From ZC4RG29 sp035304385 (GTDB taxonomy: Bacteria > Bacteroidota > Bacteroidia > Cytophagales > Cyclobacteriaceae), in the NCBI GenBank assembly GCA_035304385.1, contig DATGQD010000044.1, forward strand, positions 1-64,000: a stretch of DNA of 64,000 nucleotides. Direction: 5' to 3'. The notes beneath the pieces are model-generated. The model was not told the origin of the DNA and made no database searches. It saw only the letters and a program-made list of their open reading frames with translations. Position numbers and translations under genes: made by a program. Of the stretch, positions 52,304 through 60,816 are shown piece after piece (the first letter of the stretch is position 1; each line of letters begins with the position of its first letter).

Positions 52304-53419
52304 ATGTCATCCAAACGAGATTATTACGATGTTCTGGGAGTCAGCCGGTCGGCTTCAGCGGACGAAATCAAGAAGGCGTACCGGAAGATAGCCATTCAAT
52401 ATCACCCTGATAAAAACCCAGGGAACAAGGAAGCCGAAGAGAAGTTCAAGGAAGCTGCCGAGGCATATGAAGTGCTGAGCAATCCCGAGAAACGGGAGCA
52501 CTACGACCGCTTCGGCCATGCCCGTGTTGGCAATGGCGGATTTGGCGGTGGCTCAATGAACATGGAAGACATTTTCAGCCAGTTTGGTGACATTTTCGGC
52601 GGTTCCAATCCTTTTGAAAGCTTTTTTGGTGGCGGTGGCACGCGGCGACGCGGGCGTAAGGGTTCCAACCTCCGCATCAAATTGAAACTCACCCTTGAAG
52701 AAATCGCGAACGGCGTTGAAAAGAAGATCAAGGTAAACCGTCTGGTCCGTGCCGAAGGTGTCACGTTCAAGACGTGCTCAACCTGTCAGGGAACGGGACA
52801 AATGAAGCGGGTTGTCAACACAATGCTGGGGCAGATGGTGTCGGCCACTACATGTCCTGCCTGTAACGGATCCGGTCAGACCATAGATAGCCGGCCCCCT
52901 GGTGTCGATAGCTCCGGACTCGTATCAAAAGAAGAAGTTATCACCGTGCGGATTCCGCCCGGCGTCGCTGACGGCATGCAGCTGTCCATGACGGGCAAGG
53001 GGAACGAAGCGCCCGGCGGTGGGCAAGCCGGAGACCTGCTCATCCTCGTAGAAGAACAGGAAGACAAGTACCTGAAGCGCGATGGGAACAACCTCATTTA
53101 CGATCTGTACCTCAGTATTGCCGATGCCGCCCTGGGAACTACCGTAGAGGTGCCCTCGGTGGGCGGAAAGGTCAAGATCAAAATAGATCCGGGTACACAA
53201 AGTGGAAAAATCCTACGCCTGCGTGGTAAGGGCCTCAAGGATATCAACGGGTACGAAACCGGCGACCAGCTGATCCATGTTAACGTCTGGACCCCGAAAA
53301 AGCTGACCGCAGAAGAACGGTCCATGCTGGAAAAGCTGCGCGATTCGCCCAATTTTGAGCCTCATCCCGATTCCGGCGACCGGAGCTTTTTCGAACGTAT
53401 GAAGGAGTTTTTCCAATGA
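52304..53419 (+). CDS. dnaJ: Chaperone DnaJ with half-size zinc finger
   Basis: This 371 aa Hsp40 stimulates DnaK. The J domain has HPD at residues 34-36, then a Gly/Phe-rich linker (about 75-115) and the client-binding C-terminal domains (about 120-355). The zinc-finger region has only two CxxCxGxG motifs (Cys158/161 and Cys184/187) instead of the four in E. coli DnaJ, which predicts one zinc site. As far as I remember, other Bacteroidota DnaJ proteins share this reduced form, so it is probably a lineage trait rather than damage. In operon with grpE. Confidence 0.95.
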   Translation: MSSKRDYYDVLGVSRSASADEIKKAYRKIAIQYHPDKNPGNKEAEEKFKEAAEAYEVLSNPEKREHYDRFGHARVGNGGFGGGSMNMEDIFSQFGDIFGGSNPFESFFGGGGTRRRGRKGSNLRIKLKLTLEEIANGVEKKIKVNRLVRAEGVTFKTCSTCQGTGQMKRVVNTMLGQMVSATTCPACNGSGQTIDSRPPGVDSSGLVSKEEVITVRIPPGVADGMQLSMTGKGNEAPGGGQAGDLLILVEEQEDKYLKRDGNNLIYDLYLSIADAALGTTVEVPSVGGKVKIKIDPGTQSGKILRLRGKGLKDINGYETGDQLIHVNVWTPKKLTAEERSMLEKLRDSPNFEPHPDSGDRSFFERMKEFFQ

Positions 53420-53517
53420 ATACGAGGTCTGAGGCCCGTTCTGCGGCTTTTTGCGGCCTTTCGTCAATAAAATCTTACATCCCGTAACCTAATGACCTTC
53501 AGGCCGTAACTAATGCC

Positions 53518-54408
53518 ATGCGGATGTTATTTTGGCTCTTAATGACCGGCGTGCTGGGGTCAGGAACGGGGTTTGGGCAGGTGAAGAGGCAGTTTAATGT
53601 CGAGAATATGGAGTCCTGCCGGACTATATCGCTCAGCGTGCGGGCGAACCGCGGGAACTGTTATATCAAGCCCAGCCAGAACAGCGACATCCTCAACGTA
53701 TTCAGCAACCAGGACGCGCAGTCCTTTTCCCACAATTTTCGCAAGGAAGTCCGCAACCACACGTGCGTCGTATCCCTGACCCTGGAGGAAGATGTTTCCG
53801 GCGGCTTTGGAAGGACGATTTCCAACCGCATGTTCAGGCAGCCCGAATCGCGGTCGGACAAGTACTGGAAAATGTACCTCACTGACATGAAACCGTATGT
53901 CCTGGAGCTGACTTACGGCGTCGGACAGGCACACGTCGACCTTTCCGGGCTATCCATCCGCAGGCTGAAGATCAGTACCGGCAGCGCCGATGTGAACGTG
54001 GGCTACGAGTCCCTCGAAAACAATATTGACATGGACACCCTCTACGTGAAGGCCGACCTGGGTACCGTAAATGTCAGGAACATCAACTTTTCGCGCGCGC
54101 ACAATGTACTGGCTGACGTCGGTTTCGGTAACATGACGCTCGACTTCAGCGGAAGGCCCCTGGTGAGCAACCGCGTTAAGGGAAGCGTGGGCGCCGGCAA
54201 CCTCACTATTATTCTCCCTGACAATTCGGTTCCCGTTCTGGTGAAGGTCCGGGAATCGTGGCTTTGCAGTGTTTCGATGACCGCCAACCTGAAAAGTATC
54301 GGCAACAACACATACGTTAACGAAGCCTACCAGAAAAACCCCCGCAACCCGCTGCAATTCGATCTCGACGTCTCAATGGGCAACATTATTTTCAAGCAGT
54401 CGAACTGA
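53518..54408 (+). CDS. Secreted toast-rack (DUF4097/LiaF-tail-like) protein
   Basis: This 296 aa protein has a signal peptide (about residues 1-21, ending GFGQ). The second half (about 130-290) is a repetitive series of short strands of the toast-rack type, for example LTYGVGQAHVDLSGLSIRRL, ISTGSADVNVGYESLE, VKADLGTVNVRNI and GSVGAGNLTIILPDNSVPV. This pattern is seen in DUF4097/DUF2154 proteins and the C-terminal domain of LiaF. No catalytic residues are evident. It precedes an ABC exporter and a histidine kinase on the same strand, which may be functionally linked. Family placement is by eye. Confidence 0.72.
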   Translation: MRMLFWLLMTGVLGSGTGFGQVKRQFNVENMESCRTISLSVRANRGNCYIKPSQNSDILNVFSNQDAQSFSHNFRKEVRNHTCVVSLTLEEDVSGGFGRTISNRMFRQPESRSDKYWKMYLTDMKPYVLELTYGVGQAHVDLSGLSIRRLKISTGSADVNVGYESLENNIDMDTLYVKADLGTVNVRNINFSRAHNVLADVGFGNMTLDFSGRPLVSNRVKGSVGAGNLTIILPDNSVPVLVKVRESWLCSVSMTANLKSIGNNTYVNEAYQKNPRNPLQFDLDVSMGNIIFKQSN

Positions 54409-54476
54409 CACCCCCATTGCCGCTCTCCGATTCCTTCTTATCTTTTGCCCTCATTTAATCCAGATGCCCCCACGTT

Positions 54477-55391
54477 GTGGAAGCCCTAGTTGCCACTAAT
54501 ATATCCAAGCATTACACCCAGCACACCGCTCTACGGAATATTAACTTTTCCATTCCCGACAAAAGCATTGTTGGATTGCTCGGTCCCAATGGCGCTGGGA
54601 AGACCACGCTCATCCGCATCATCAACCAGATCATCACACCGGATACCGGACACATTTCCCTTTATGGGGAGGACCTGGCACCGCGTCATATCAGCATGAT
54701 CGGATACCTGCCGGAGGAGCGCGGGCTATACAAGAAGATGAGGGTCGGCGACCAGCTGACCTACATTGCCCGACTCCGCGGCATGTCGAAGAAGGATGCC
54801 ATAGAAAAAAGTAAAGCGTGGGTTAAGAAATTCGAGATCGCCGAATGGTGGAACAAGAAAGTGGAGGATCTCAGCAAAGGGATGGCGCAGAAGATCCAAT
54901 TCATCAGCACCGTGATGCACAGTCCGCGTCTGATCATTCTTGACGAGCCATTCTCTGGATTTGATCCGATCAACGCCCGCCTCATTACCGAAGAGATCCT
55001 CTCTCTGCGCGACCAGGGAAGTACCATCGTCTTTTCAACGCATCGCATGGAAACGGTGGAGGCGTTGTGCGACCACGTTCTTCTCATCAACAATGCCGAG
55101 ATCATTCTTGAGGGCGCCAAGAATCGCATTCGCAGTCAATTTCGTTCCGACACGTACGAGGTGCGCCATGTCGGTCCTTTTGATACTACCGGTACACCCT
55201 ACACGCTGATAAGCAGTAAGCCAGCGGAAGATCAGCTGTACCACTCTATGCTCAAATCGCCGCGTGACGAAAATCCCAATAAGATATTACAGTTTCTCAT
55301 CGGCGTTACCGAGGTGCACAGCTTCGTCGAAAAGCTGCCGACGATGAGCGATATCTTCATCAGCCTGGTGAAAGGAGGTGATCGTGAATAA
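54477..55391 (+). CDS. ABC exporter ATPase, NatA-like
   Basis: This 304 aa ATPase starts at a GTG. It has Walker A GPNGAGKTTLIRI, Q-loop region GYLPEERGLYKKM, a variant signature DLSKGMAQKIQF in place of LSGGQ, Walker B LIILDEPFSGFD and the H-loop STHRM. The last about 80 residues form the DUF4162-type tail found in NatA-like exporters. It pairs with the permease gene, whose start overlaps its end by 14 nt. Likely substrates are sodium ions or small hydrophobic molecules; the exact one cannot be read from sequence. Confidence 0.92.
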   Translation: MEALVATNISKHYTQHTALRNINFSIPDKSIVGLLGPNGAGKTTLIRIINQIITPDTGHISLYGEDLAPRHISMIGYLPEERGLYKKMRVGDQLTYIARLRGMSKKDAIEKSKAWVKKFEIAEWWNKKVEDLSKGMAQKIQFISTVMHSPRLIILDEPFSGFDPINARLITEEILSLRDQGSTIVFSTHRMETVEALCDHVLLINNAEIILEGAKNRIRSQFRSDTYEVRHVGPFDTTGTPYTLISSKPAEDQLYHSMLKSPRDENPNKILQFLIGVTEVHSFVEKLPTMSDIFISLVKGGDRE

Positions 55392-56679
55392 GATCATTCT
55401 GGTAGCGCATCAGGAGTTTCGCAATCGTGTTCACAAGCGGTCGTTTCTGATCGCTACGATCCTGATCCCGCTCATCTTTCCCGCCATCTTCGGCATTATG
55501 ATTTACACAGCGATTCAGGTGGAGAAAAGTCCGACCCAGAAGGTTGTCCATGTTGTCGATGAAAGCGGGTTGTTCGAACTAAACAGCGAGCAGTTCGACT
55601 TTCGGCGCTTCAATGGGCCGCTTGAGGATGCCAAACGTGCCCTGGCTCATGACGACAGCTTTGGCCTGCTTTACATTCCGAAACTTGACTTGTATCGGCC
55701 GCAGGGCATCATCCTGTACAGCACGGTCAATCCCGGCATGGCGGACATCAGCGCGCTGAACCGATTGATCGCCGACGGCATCAGAGAGACCAAGATGCGG
55801 GAACTGAACCTGGATCAGAATGTACTGGACAGGCTGAGCACACACGTTAATGTACTTTCGGTGAAGATCGGCGAGTCCGGTCAGGAGCAATCGACCAACT
55901 CAATGGTAATGTCGGGAGTCGGTATGTTGTTCGGACTGCTGATGTATCTTTTCATCTTCATATATGGAGCGCAGATCATGCAGGGCATCATCGAGGAAAA
56001 GACCAACAAGGTGGTCGAGGTGATCATTTCTGCTATCCGACCCTTTCAGCTTATGATGGGCAAGATCCTGGGTCTCGTGTCGGTCGGTCTGTTACAGTTC
56101 CTGATTTGGATCGTGCTGATCTCGGTGCTGTCTTCCTCGCTCTTTTTCTTTTTCGGAATTGAAATGCCCCAGGAGCAAGTGGCAGGGCAATTACAGGCAG
56201 CGAACCCAACACACGAGGGAATTGATCAGCTTCTGAAAGTGTGGGATCAAATTCCGGTTACTTTCCTGTTGCTGACGTTCATTTTCTACTTCCTCGGAGG
56301 CTACCTTATCTACGGTGCGCTTTTCGCCGCGGTCGGTTCGGCGGTGGATGTTCCTTCGGAGGCGCAACAGTTTATGTTTCCCATTACAATTCCGATGCTC
56401 ATTTCATACCTGGCCCTGTTCTGGTTTATCCCTCAGGATCCACACGGGCAGGTCAGCTTCTGGTTATCGGTCATACCTTTTACCTCGCCCATCGCCATGA
56501 TGGGCAGGGTTGCCTATGGCGTTCCGGCGTGGCAACTTGCGTTATCCATGGTCCTGCTGGTCGGTGGATTTGTTTTTACGACGTGGGTGGCGGCGCGGAT
56601 ATACCGCGTTGGCATTCTCATGCACGGTTCCAAAGTGAACTACCGGGTACTAGCGCGATGGTTTATGATGCGGAATTGA
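55378..56679 (+). CDS. ABC exporter permease, NatB-like
   Basis: This 433 aa membrane protein of the ABC-2 type starts at a GTG inside the ATPase gene. The first helix (about residues 22-46, FLIATILIPLIFPAIFGIMI) is followed by a long extracytoplasmic domain (about 47-175). Five or six further helices then carry the characteristic coupling sequence GIIEEKTNKVVEVIISAIRPF. This layout is that of NatB-type Na+ exporters and related drug exporters. It acts with the upstream ATPase. Confidence 0.9.
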   Translation: MIVNKIILVAHQEFRNRVHKRSFLIATILIPLIFPAIFGIMIYTAIQVEKSPTQKVVHVVDESGLFELNSEQFDFRRFNGPLEDAKRALAHDDSFGLLYIPKLDLYRPQGIILYSTVNPGMADISALNRLIADGIRETKMRELNLDQNVLDRLSTHVNVLSVKIGESGQEQSTNSMVMSGVGMLFGLLMYLFIFIYGAQIMQGIIEEKTNKVVEVIISAIRPFQLMMGKILGLVSVGLLQFLIWIVLISVLSSSLFFFFGIEMPQEQVAGQLQAANPTHEGIDQLLKVWDQIPVTFLLLTFIFYFLGGYLIYGALFAAVGSAVDVPSEAQQFMFPITIPMLISYLALFWFIPQDPHGQVSFWLSVIPFTSPIAMMGRVAYGVPAWQLALSMVLLVGGFVFTTWVAARIYRVGILMHGSKVNYRVLARWFMMRN

Positions 56680-56727
56680 CCCGGCGCCCCGGAACACCAA
56701 CTGATTTTTTTAGTTATTTTCCGGTCT

Positions 56728-57933
56728 ATGTCCAAATCTTCATCGACCGGCAACGGCTTTTATCAAAACAATCCGGCCCTGAAGTGGGTCATGCTGATCG
56801 TCTCCGTCTTCATCAGCATCGGCTCGATCTATTATACCAACGTGCTGGTAGAACAGCTCAAATCACGGGAGCGTCAGCAGGTGCAGCTGTTCGCGCGGGC
56901 AATCGAGTATACGCTGAGAGATGATCTGAGCAGTAACATGCTTTTTGTTTCGGAAGAGATCATAAACAAGAACAATTCAGTACCCACGATCCTGGTCACC
57001 CGCGATGGCCAGTACGAGTCGCGAAACATTCATATCGATCCGGGCTGGTCAGAAGAACGCAAAAAGCGTGTGCTGGAACAGCAGCTTTCGGAAATGAAGG
57101 CCATCTACGAGCCGATCGAAGTGACGTACAGCCACGATGGTGTTACCGAGAACTACGGGCATGTGTACTACCGCAATTCGGCGTTGCTTACACAGCTGAT
57201 CGTTTACCCGTACATTCAGCTCTCCGTGATCGCCATTTTTGGTTTTATCAGCTATCTGGCATTCAATTATTCGAAAGCGGCGGAAGAAAATCGGGTGTGG
57301 GTCGGGCTTGCCAAAGAAACGGCGCACCAGCTGGGCACGCCGCTGTCGTCGCTCATGGCCTGGATTGAGGTGTTGCGCGAAGACGAGCAGCTGCGCTCAC
57401 ATGGCGTTGTGGATGAACTGGAGAAAGACATACGGAAGCTGATTACGGTTACCGAGCGCTTCTCCAGCATCGGTTCGAAGCCCGCATTGAAGGAGGAGAA
57501 TGTCGTGTCGCTGATTCACAACGTGGTCAATTACCTCCGGCCCCGGGTTTCGTCGAAGGTTAATATTGAGGTCTATTCGCTATCCGACCATATTGACGCC
57601 TGGGTAAATGTGCCACTTTTCGAGTGGGTGATCGAAAACCTGTGCAAGAATGCGGTCGACGCCATGGGCAATACGGGCACGATTGCCATCAAAATCATCC
57701 GCGGAAACGAGGGAAAAGTGTTCATTGACGTCTCTGACACCGGCCGCGGCATACCCCGTTCGAAGATCCCCATGGTATTTAAGCCCGGGTTTACCACCCG
57801 GAAGCGGGGATGGGGCCTGGGACTTGCCCTGGCCAAACGAATTATTGAAGACTATCATTTTGGAAAGATTTTCGTCAAGTCATCGGAAGAAAACGTGGGC
57901 ACCACCTTCCGCATCGCCCTGAATTCGACCTGA
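56728..57933 (+). CDS. Sensor histidine kinase (orphan)
   Basis: This 401 aa kinase has two membrane helices (about residues 17-38 and 153-172) enclosing a periplasmic sensor of about 115 residues. There is no HAMP or PAS domain. The kinase core starts immediately with WVGLAKETAHQLGTPLSSLM (phospho-acceptor His200). The ATPase domain has NLCKNAVDAMG, DVSDTGRGIP and GWGLGLALAKRI. No response regulator gene is adjacent. It follows the ABC exporter by 48 nt and precedes atpD. Confidence 0.9.
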   Translation: MSKSSSTGNGFYQNNPALKWVMLIVSVFISIGSIYYTNVLVEQLKSRERQQVQLFARAIEYTLRDDLSSNMLFVSEEIINKNNSVPTILVTRDGQYESRNIHIDPGWSEERKKRVLEQQLSEMKAIYEPIEVTYSHDGVTENYGHVYYRNSALLTQLIVYPYIQLSVIAIFGFISYLAFNYSKAAEENRVWVGLAKETAHQLGTPLSSLMAWIEVLREDEQLRSHGVVDELEKDIRKLITVTERFSSIGSKPALKEENVVSLIHNVVNYLRPRVSSKVNIEVYSLSDHIDAWVNVPLFEWVIENLCKNAVDAMGNTGTIAIKIIRGNEGKVFIDVSDTGRGIPRSKIPMVFKPGFTTRKRGWGLGLALAKRIIEDYHFGKIFVKSSEENVGTTFRIALNST

Positions 57934-57995
57934 ATCGGCGCTGACACTGCCAAAAATTCATCCTGAAGCCCGATTGCCGATACAGGATATTACAT

Positions 57996-58003
57996 TACCT
58001 TTG
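57996..58003 (+). promoter_or_regulatory. -7 element for atpD-atpC
   Basis: TACCTTTG, with a TTG at 57974-57976 as -33 element (19 nt spacer), is the best complete promoter match I found. It lies 41 nt before the atpD ATG. Confidence 0.7.
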
Positions 58004-58044
58004 CGGTCGAATTTTCAGGCCTTAAACAAGAAAATAGAGAATCG

Positions 58045-59553
58045 ATGGCAAACACCGGCAGAATCACCCAGGTAATCGGACCCGTAGTGGATGTGGCGTT
58101 TGACGAGCCGGGAGCAAAGCTTCCCAATATCCTTGATGCGTTAGAAGTTGTGAAAGACGACGGAACCCGCGTTGTGCTGGAATGCCAGCAACACCTGGGC
58201 GAGGAACGTGTCCGCACGATCGCGATGGAAGGTACCGAGGGGCTTATGCGCGGGATGAAGGTGCTGGACACCGGATCTCCTATTACCATGCCGATCGGTG
58301 AAGATATCAAAGGTCGGCTTTTTAATGTCGTAGGTGAAGCCATCGACGGGCTTCCCCAGCCTAAGGGCGACGCTTCCCTGCCGATACACCGTTCCGCGCC
58401 CGCATTTGAAGACTTGTCGACCTCCACGGAAGTGTTGTACACAGGGATCAAGGTTATCGACCTGATCGAGCCCTACGCTAAAGGTGGAAAGATCGGCCTG
58501 TTTGGTGGTGCCGGGGTAGGAAAAACCGTTTTGATCCAGGAACTGATTAACAATATTGCCAAGGCCTATTCCGGGCTCTCCGTGTTCGCCGGTGTGGGCG
58601 AGCGGACCCGCGAAGGAAATGACCTGCTTCGTGAAATGATCGAGGCGGGTATTGTAAGCTACGGCGAAGAATTCCTCGAGTCGCTGCATGCCGGCGGATG
58701 GGACCTCTCCAGGGTAAGCCCTGAAAAGCTGGCCGATTCCAAAGCGACTTTCGTATTCGGACAGATGAACGAACCTCCCGGAGCCCGTGCGCGGGTAGCG
58801 CTTTCGGGGCTGACGGTCGCCGAATATTTCCGCGATGGCGACGGCCAGGGCAAGGGGCGTGACATCCTGTTCTTTATCGACAATATTTTCCGGTTCACCC
58901 AGGCAGGCTCTGAGGTTTCGGCGCTTCTTGGCCGTATGCCTTCAGCGGTGGGTTACCAACCTACACTTGCCACGGAAATGGGTGCCATGCAGGAGCGCAT
59001 TACATCAACCAAGAACGGATCGATTACCTCGGTTCAGGCCGTATACGTGCCTGCCGACGACCTTACAGACCCGGCGCCTGCAACAACATTTGCCCACCTC
59101 GACGCCACGACGGTTTTGAGCCGTAAAATTTCCGAGTTGGGTATTTACCCGGCCGTGGATCCGCTCGACTCCACGTCGCGTATCCTTCGCCCTGAGATTG
59201 TGGGCGACGAACATTACGATTGTGCACAGCGCGTTAAGAATATCCTGCAACGCTACAAAGAACTCCAGGACATCATCGCGATCCTCGGTATGGACGAACT
59301 GTCGGAAGAAGACAAGCTCGTCGTGAGCCGTGCGCGCCGCGTGCAACGCTTCCTGTCACAGCCCTTCCACGTGGCCGAAGCCTTTACCGGCTTGAAGGGT
59401 GTACTCGTTGATATTAAAGATACCATCAAGGGATTCAATATGATCATGGACGGTGAGCTCGATCACCTTCCTGAAATGGCATTTAACCTGGTGGGCGATA
59501 TCAACTCGGCCATAGAAAAAGGAGAACGTATGATCGCGGAAGCAAAGGGTTAA
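58045..59553 (+). CDS. atpD: ATP synthase F1 subunit beta
   Basis: This 502 aa catalytic subunit of the F1Fo ATP synthase has the P-loop GGAGVGKTVLIQEL, the catalytic GERTREGND region, Walker B DILFFIDNIFRFTQAGSE and the DELSEED loop (MDELSEEDKL). It is full length. It forms a two-gene unit with atpC; the other ATP synthase genes are not in the window, a split arrangement found in this phylum. Confidence 0.98.
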   Translation: MANTGRITQVIGPVVDVAFDEPGAKLPNILDALEVVKDDGTRVVLECQQHLGEERVRTIAMEGTEGLMRGMKVLDTGSPITMPIGEDIKGRLFNVVGEAIDGLPQPKGDASLPIHRSAPAFEDLSTSTEVLYTGIKVIDLIEPYAKGGKIGLFGGAGVGKTVLIQELINNIAKAYSGLSVFAGVGERTREGNDLLREMIEAGIVSYGEEFLESLHAGGWDLSRVSPEKLADSKATFVFGQMNEPPGARARVALSGLTVAEYFRDGDGQGKGRDILFFIDNIFRFTQAGSEVSALLGRMPSAVGYQPTLATEMGAMQERITSTKNGSITSVQAVYVPADDLTDPAPATTFAHLDATTVLSRKISELGIYPAVDPLDSTSRILRPEIVGDEHYDCAQRVKNILQRYKELQDIIAILGMDELSEEDKLVVSRARRVQRFLSQPFHVAEAFTGLKGVLVDIKDTIKGFNMIMDGELDHLPEMAFNLVGDINSAIEKGERMIAEAKG

Positions 59554-59587
59554 TACCGGGCTGAAGCGGCAACTAAGAAGGGAGTCT

Positions 59588-59833
59588 ATGTTTCTGGAAA
59601 TACTTACACCTGAGCAAAAGGTCTTCGAAGGCGACGTGAGCGTTGTAACGTTTCCCGGCGCCGACGGATCGTTCCAGGTCCTCGATCATCACGCCCCGCT
59701 CATCTCGCTGCTTGCGGAAGGCGATGTGGTCTACAAAGGCGCTGAAGGAAACGGCACCGTCAGGATCACCGGTGGAGTGGTAGAGGTTTTGAAAAACAAG
59801 GTGGTACTGCTTGCCGACGGCATAGCATCGTGA
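59588..59833 (+). CDS. atpC: ATP synthase F1 subunit epsilon, short form
   Basis: This 81 aa protein consists only of the N-terminal beta sandwich of epsilon (FLEILTPEQKVFEGDV, PGADGSFQVLDHHAPLISLL, ending VEVLKNKVVLLADGI). The C-terminal two-helix domain that blocks ATP hydrolysis in many bacteria (full length about 130-140 aa) is absent. It begins 34 nt after atpD and is followed by a strong terminator. Confidence 0.95.
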   Translation: MFLEILTPEQKVFEGDVSVVTFPGADGSFQVLDHHAPLISLLAEGDVVYKGAEGNGTVRITGGVVEVLKNKVVLLADGIAS

Positions 59834-59858
59834 CGAAATCAAAAGACGTAACAAAAAA

Positions 59859-59883
59859 CCCCGGATTCCTCCGGGGTTTTTTT
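59859..59883. terminator. Bidirectional intrinsic terminator
   Basis: A perfect 7-bp stem CCCCGGA/TCCGGGG with the 4-base loop TTCC is flanked by an A run on the left and seven Ts on the right. It can therefore end atpD-atpC transcription in one direction and the minus-strand lipoprotein operon in the other. Confidence 0.93.
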
Positions 59884-59905
59884 GTTGGGAGACCTGACGC
59901 TGCGG

Positions 59906-60472
59906 CTACTGGCGCGACAGCCACAGCACGAAGAATACGACGCCGATGATCAGGGCGATACCGCCGATGATCCAGAAGACGTCACCTCCGATAATAAGGG
60001 CGACAATACCCACAGCCCCGAAGATGGCAGCCATCTTGAGATCGTGATCCATAGCCTGCGCCGCGGCAGCGGCTTTCACTTCATCACCCTCTTTCTTTGC
60101 TTTGATGTAAGTCTTTACGAGTGCCTTCGCCTCTTTGCGAAATTCCCTGCGCTCCGCCCGGGTCATCTCCTTGTAGGATTTCACAGGCTCCTCCTCCACG
60201 ACGGCCGTGGCGACGGGTGCACGCTCAGTCCTCAAAAGCGGGGCGGGCGCCTCCAGATCGGCATTGGCCAGCAGCGCATCTGCATCAAGCCGAAGCGGGC
60301 TTTCAGAAATGGTCGACGTCATGGCGGCATCCTCCTCCTGGGAAGTAGCCTTCACACTTGCGGTCGCATACCTGCCTGAGTTGTAGTCATACTTATCAAA
60401 CAGGTAAGTATACTTTGGTGTAGAACAGGCCGCCAGGAAGACGGCGGCGAGAGGAATCAAGAACCGTGTCAT
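59906..60472 (-). CDS. Lipoprotein with C-terminal membrane helices, unknown
   Basis: This 188 aa protein starts at the ATG at 60472; an upstream start would extend past the signal. It has a lipobox (LAAC, Cys at residue 15) and an acidic, probably disordered region. A basic helix (MTRAERREFRKEAKALVKTY) follows, then two hydrophobic segments close to the C-terminus (about 145-160 and 163-184, AAIFGAVGIVALIIGG and IIGGIALIIGVVFFVLWL). Last gene of a minus-strand group, right before the bidirectional terminator. No known function. Confidence 0.72.
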   Translation of the reverse strand: MTRFLIPLAAVFLAACSTPKYTYLFDKYDYNSGRYATASVKATSQEEDAAMTSTISESPLRLDADALLANADLEAPAPLLRTERAPVATAVVEEEPVKSYKEMTRAERREFRKEAKALVKTYIKAKKEGDEVKAAAAAQAMDHDLKMAAIFGAVGIVALIIGGDVFWIIGGIALIIGVVFFVLWLSRQ

Positions 60473-60489
60473 AGTGGTTGTATAAATGG

Positions 60490-60798
60490 TCACCTGAATA
60501 TAGAAATTAATCGTTTAACAAATCGCTTTTCAAACTCCCAAAAAAATCGGAACTGGCCAAATATGAAACCGTACGCAAGTAAGATTATGTTGTAAACAGG
60601 AAGGATAAACACGTAATAAAGTATGGTCGCGGTAGCGCTGAAGGGTGGCTCACCCGCCAACGCGCGCAGCACGGGGCCTTTAAGATATACAATCGTGAGT
60701 CCGGTGCAGGCAAACACAATCAATACGACGATAACCTGCCCTGTACTTTTTAGCTTCCATCGAGTCTTTAGCCGTTCAATCCAACCACGTTCCGACAT
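60490..60798 (-). CDS. Small membrane protein (DUF6787-like)
   Basis: This 102 aa protein has two membrane helices (about residues 19-38 and 57-78). The conserved-looking LKTRWKLKSTGQVIVVLIVF precedes the first, and GQFRFFWEFEKRFVKRL forms a basic C-terminal helix. It resembles a small Bacteroidota-wide family I recall as DUF6787. No function is known. It sits between the pseudouridine synthase gene (18 nt gap) and the lipoprotein gene (17 nt gap), probably on one transcript. Confidence 0.75.
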   Translation of the reverse strand: MSERGWIERLKTRWKLKSTGQVIVVLIVFACTGLTIVYLKGPVLRALAGEPPFSATATILYYVFILPVYNIILLAYGFIFGQFRFFWEFEKRFVKRLISIFR

Positions 60799-60816
60799 AG
60801 CGCCAATTTGGGAATT

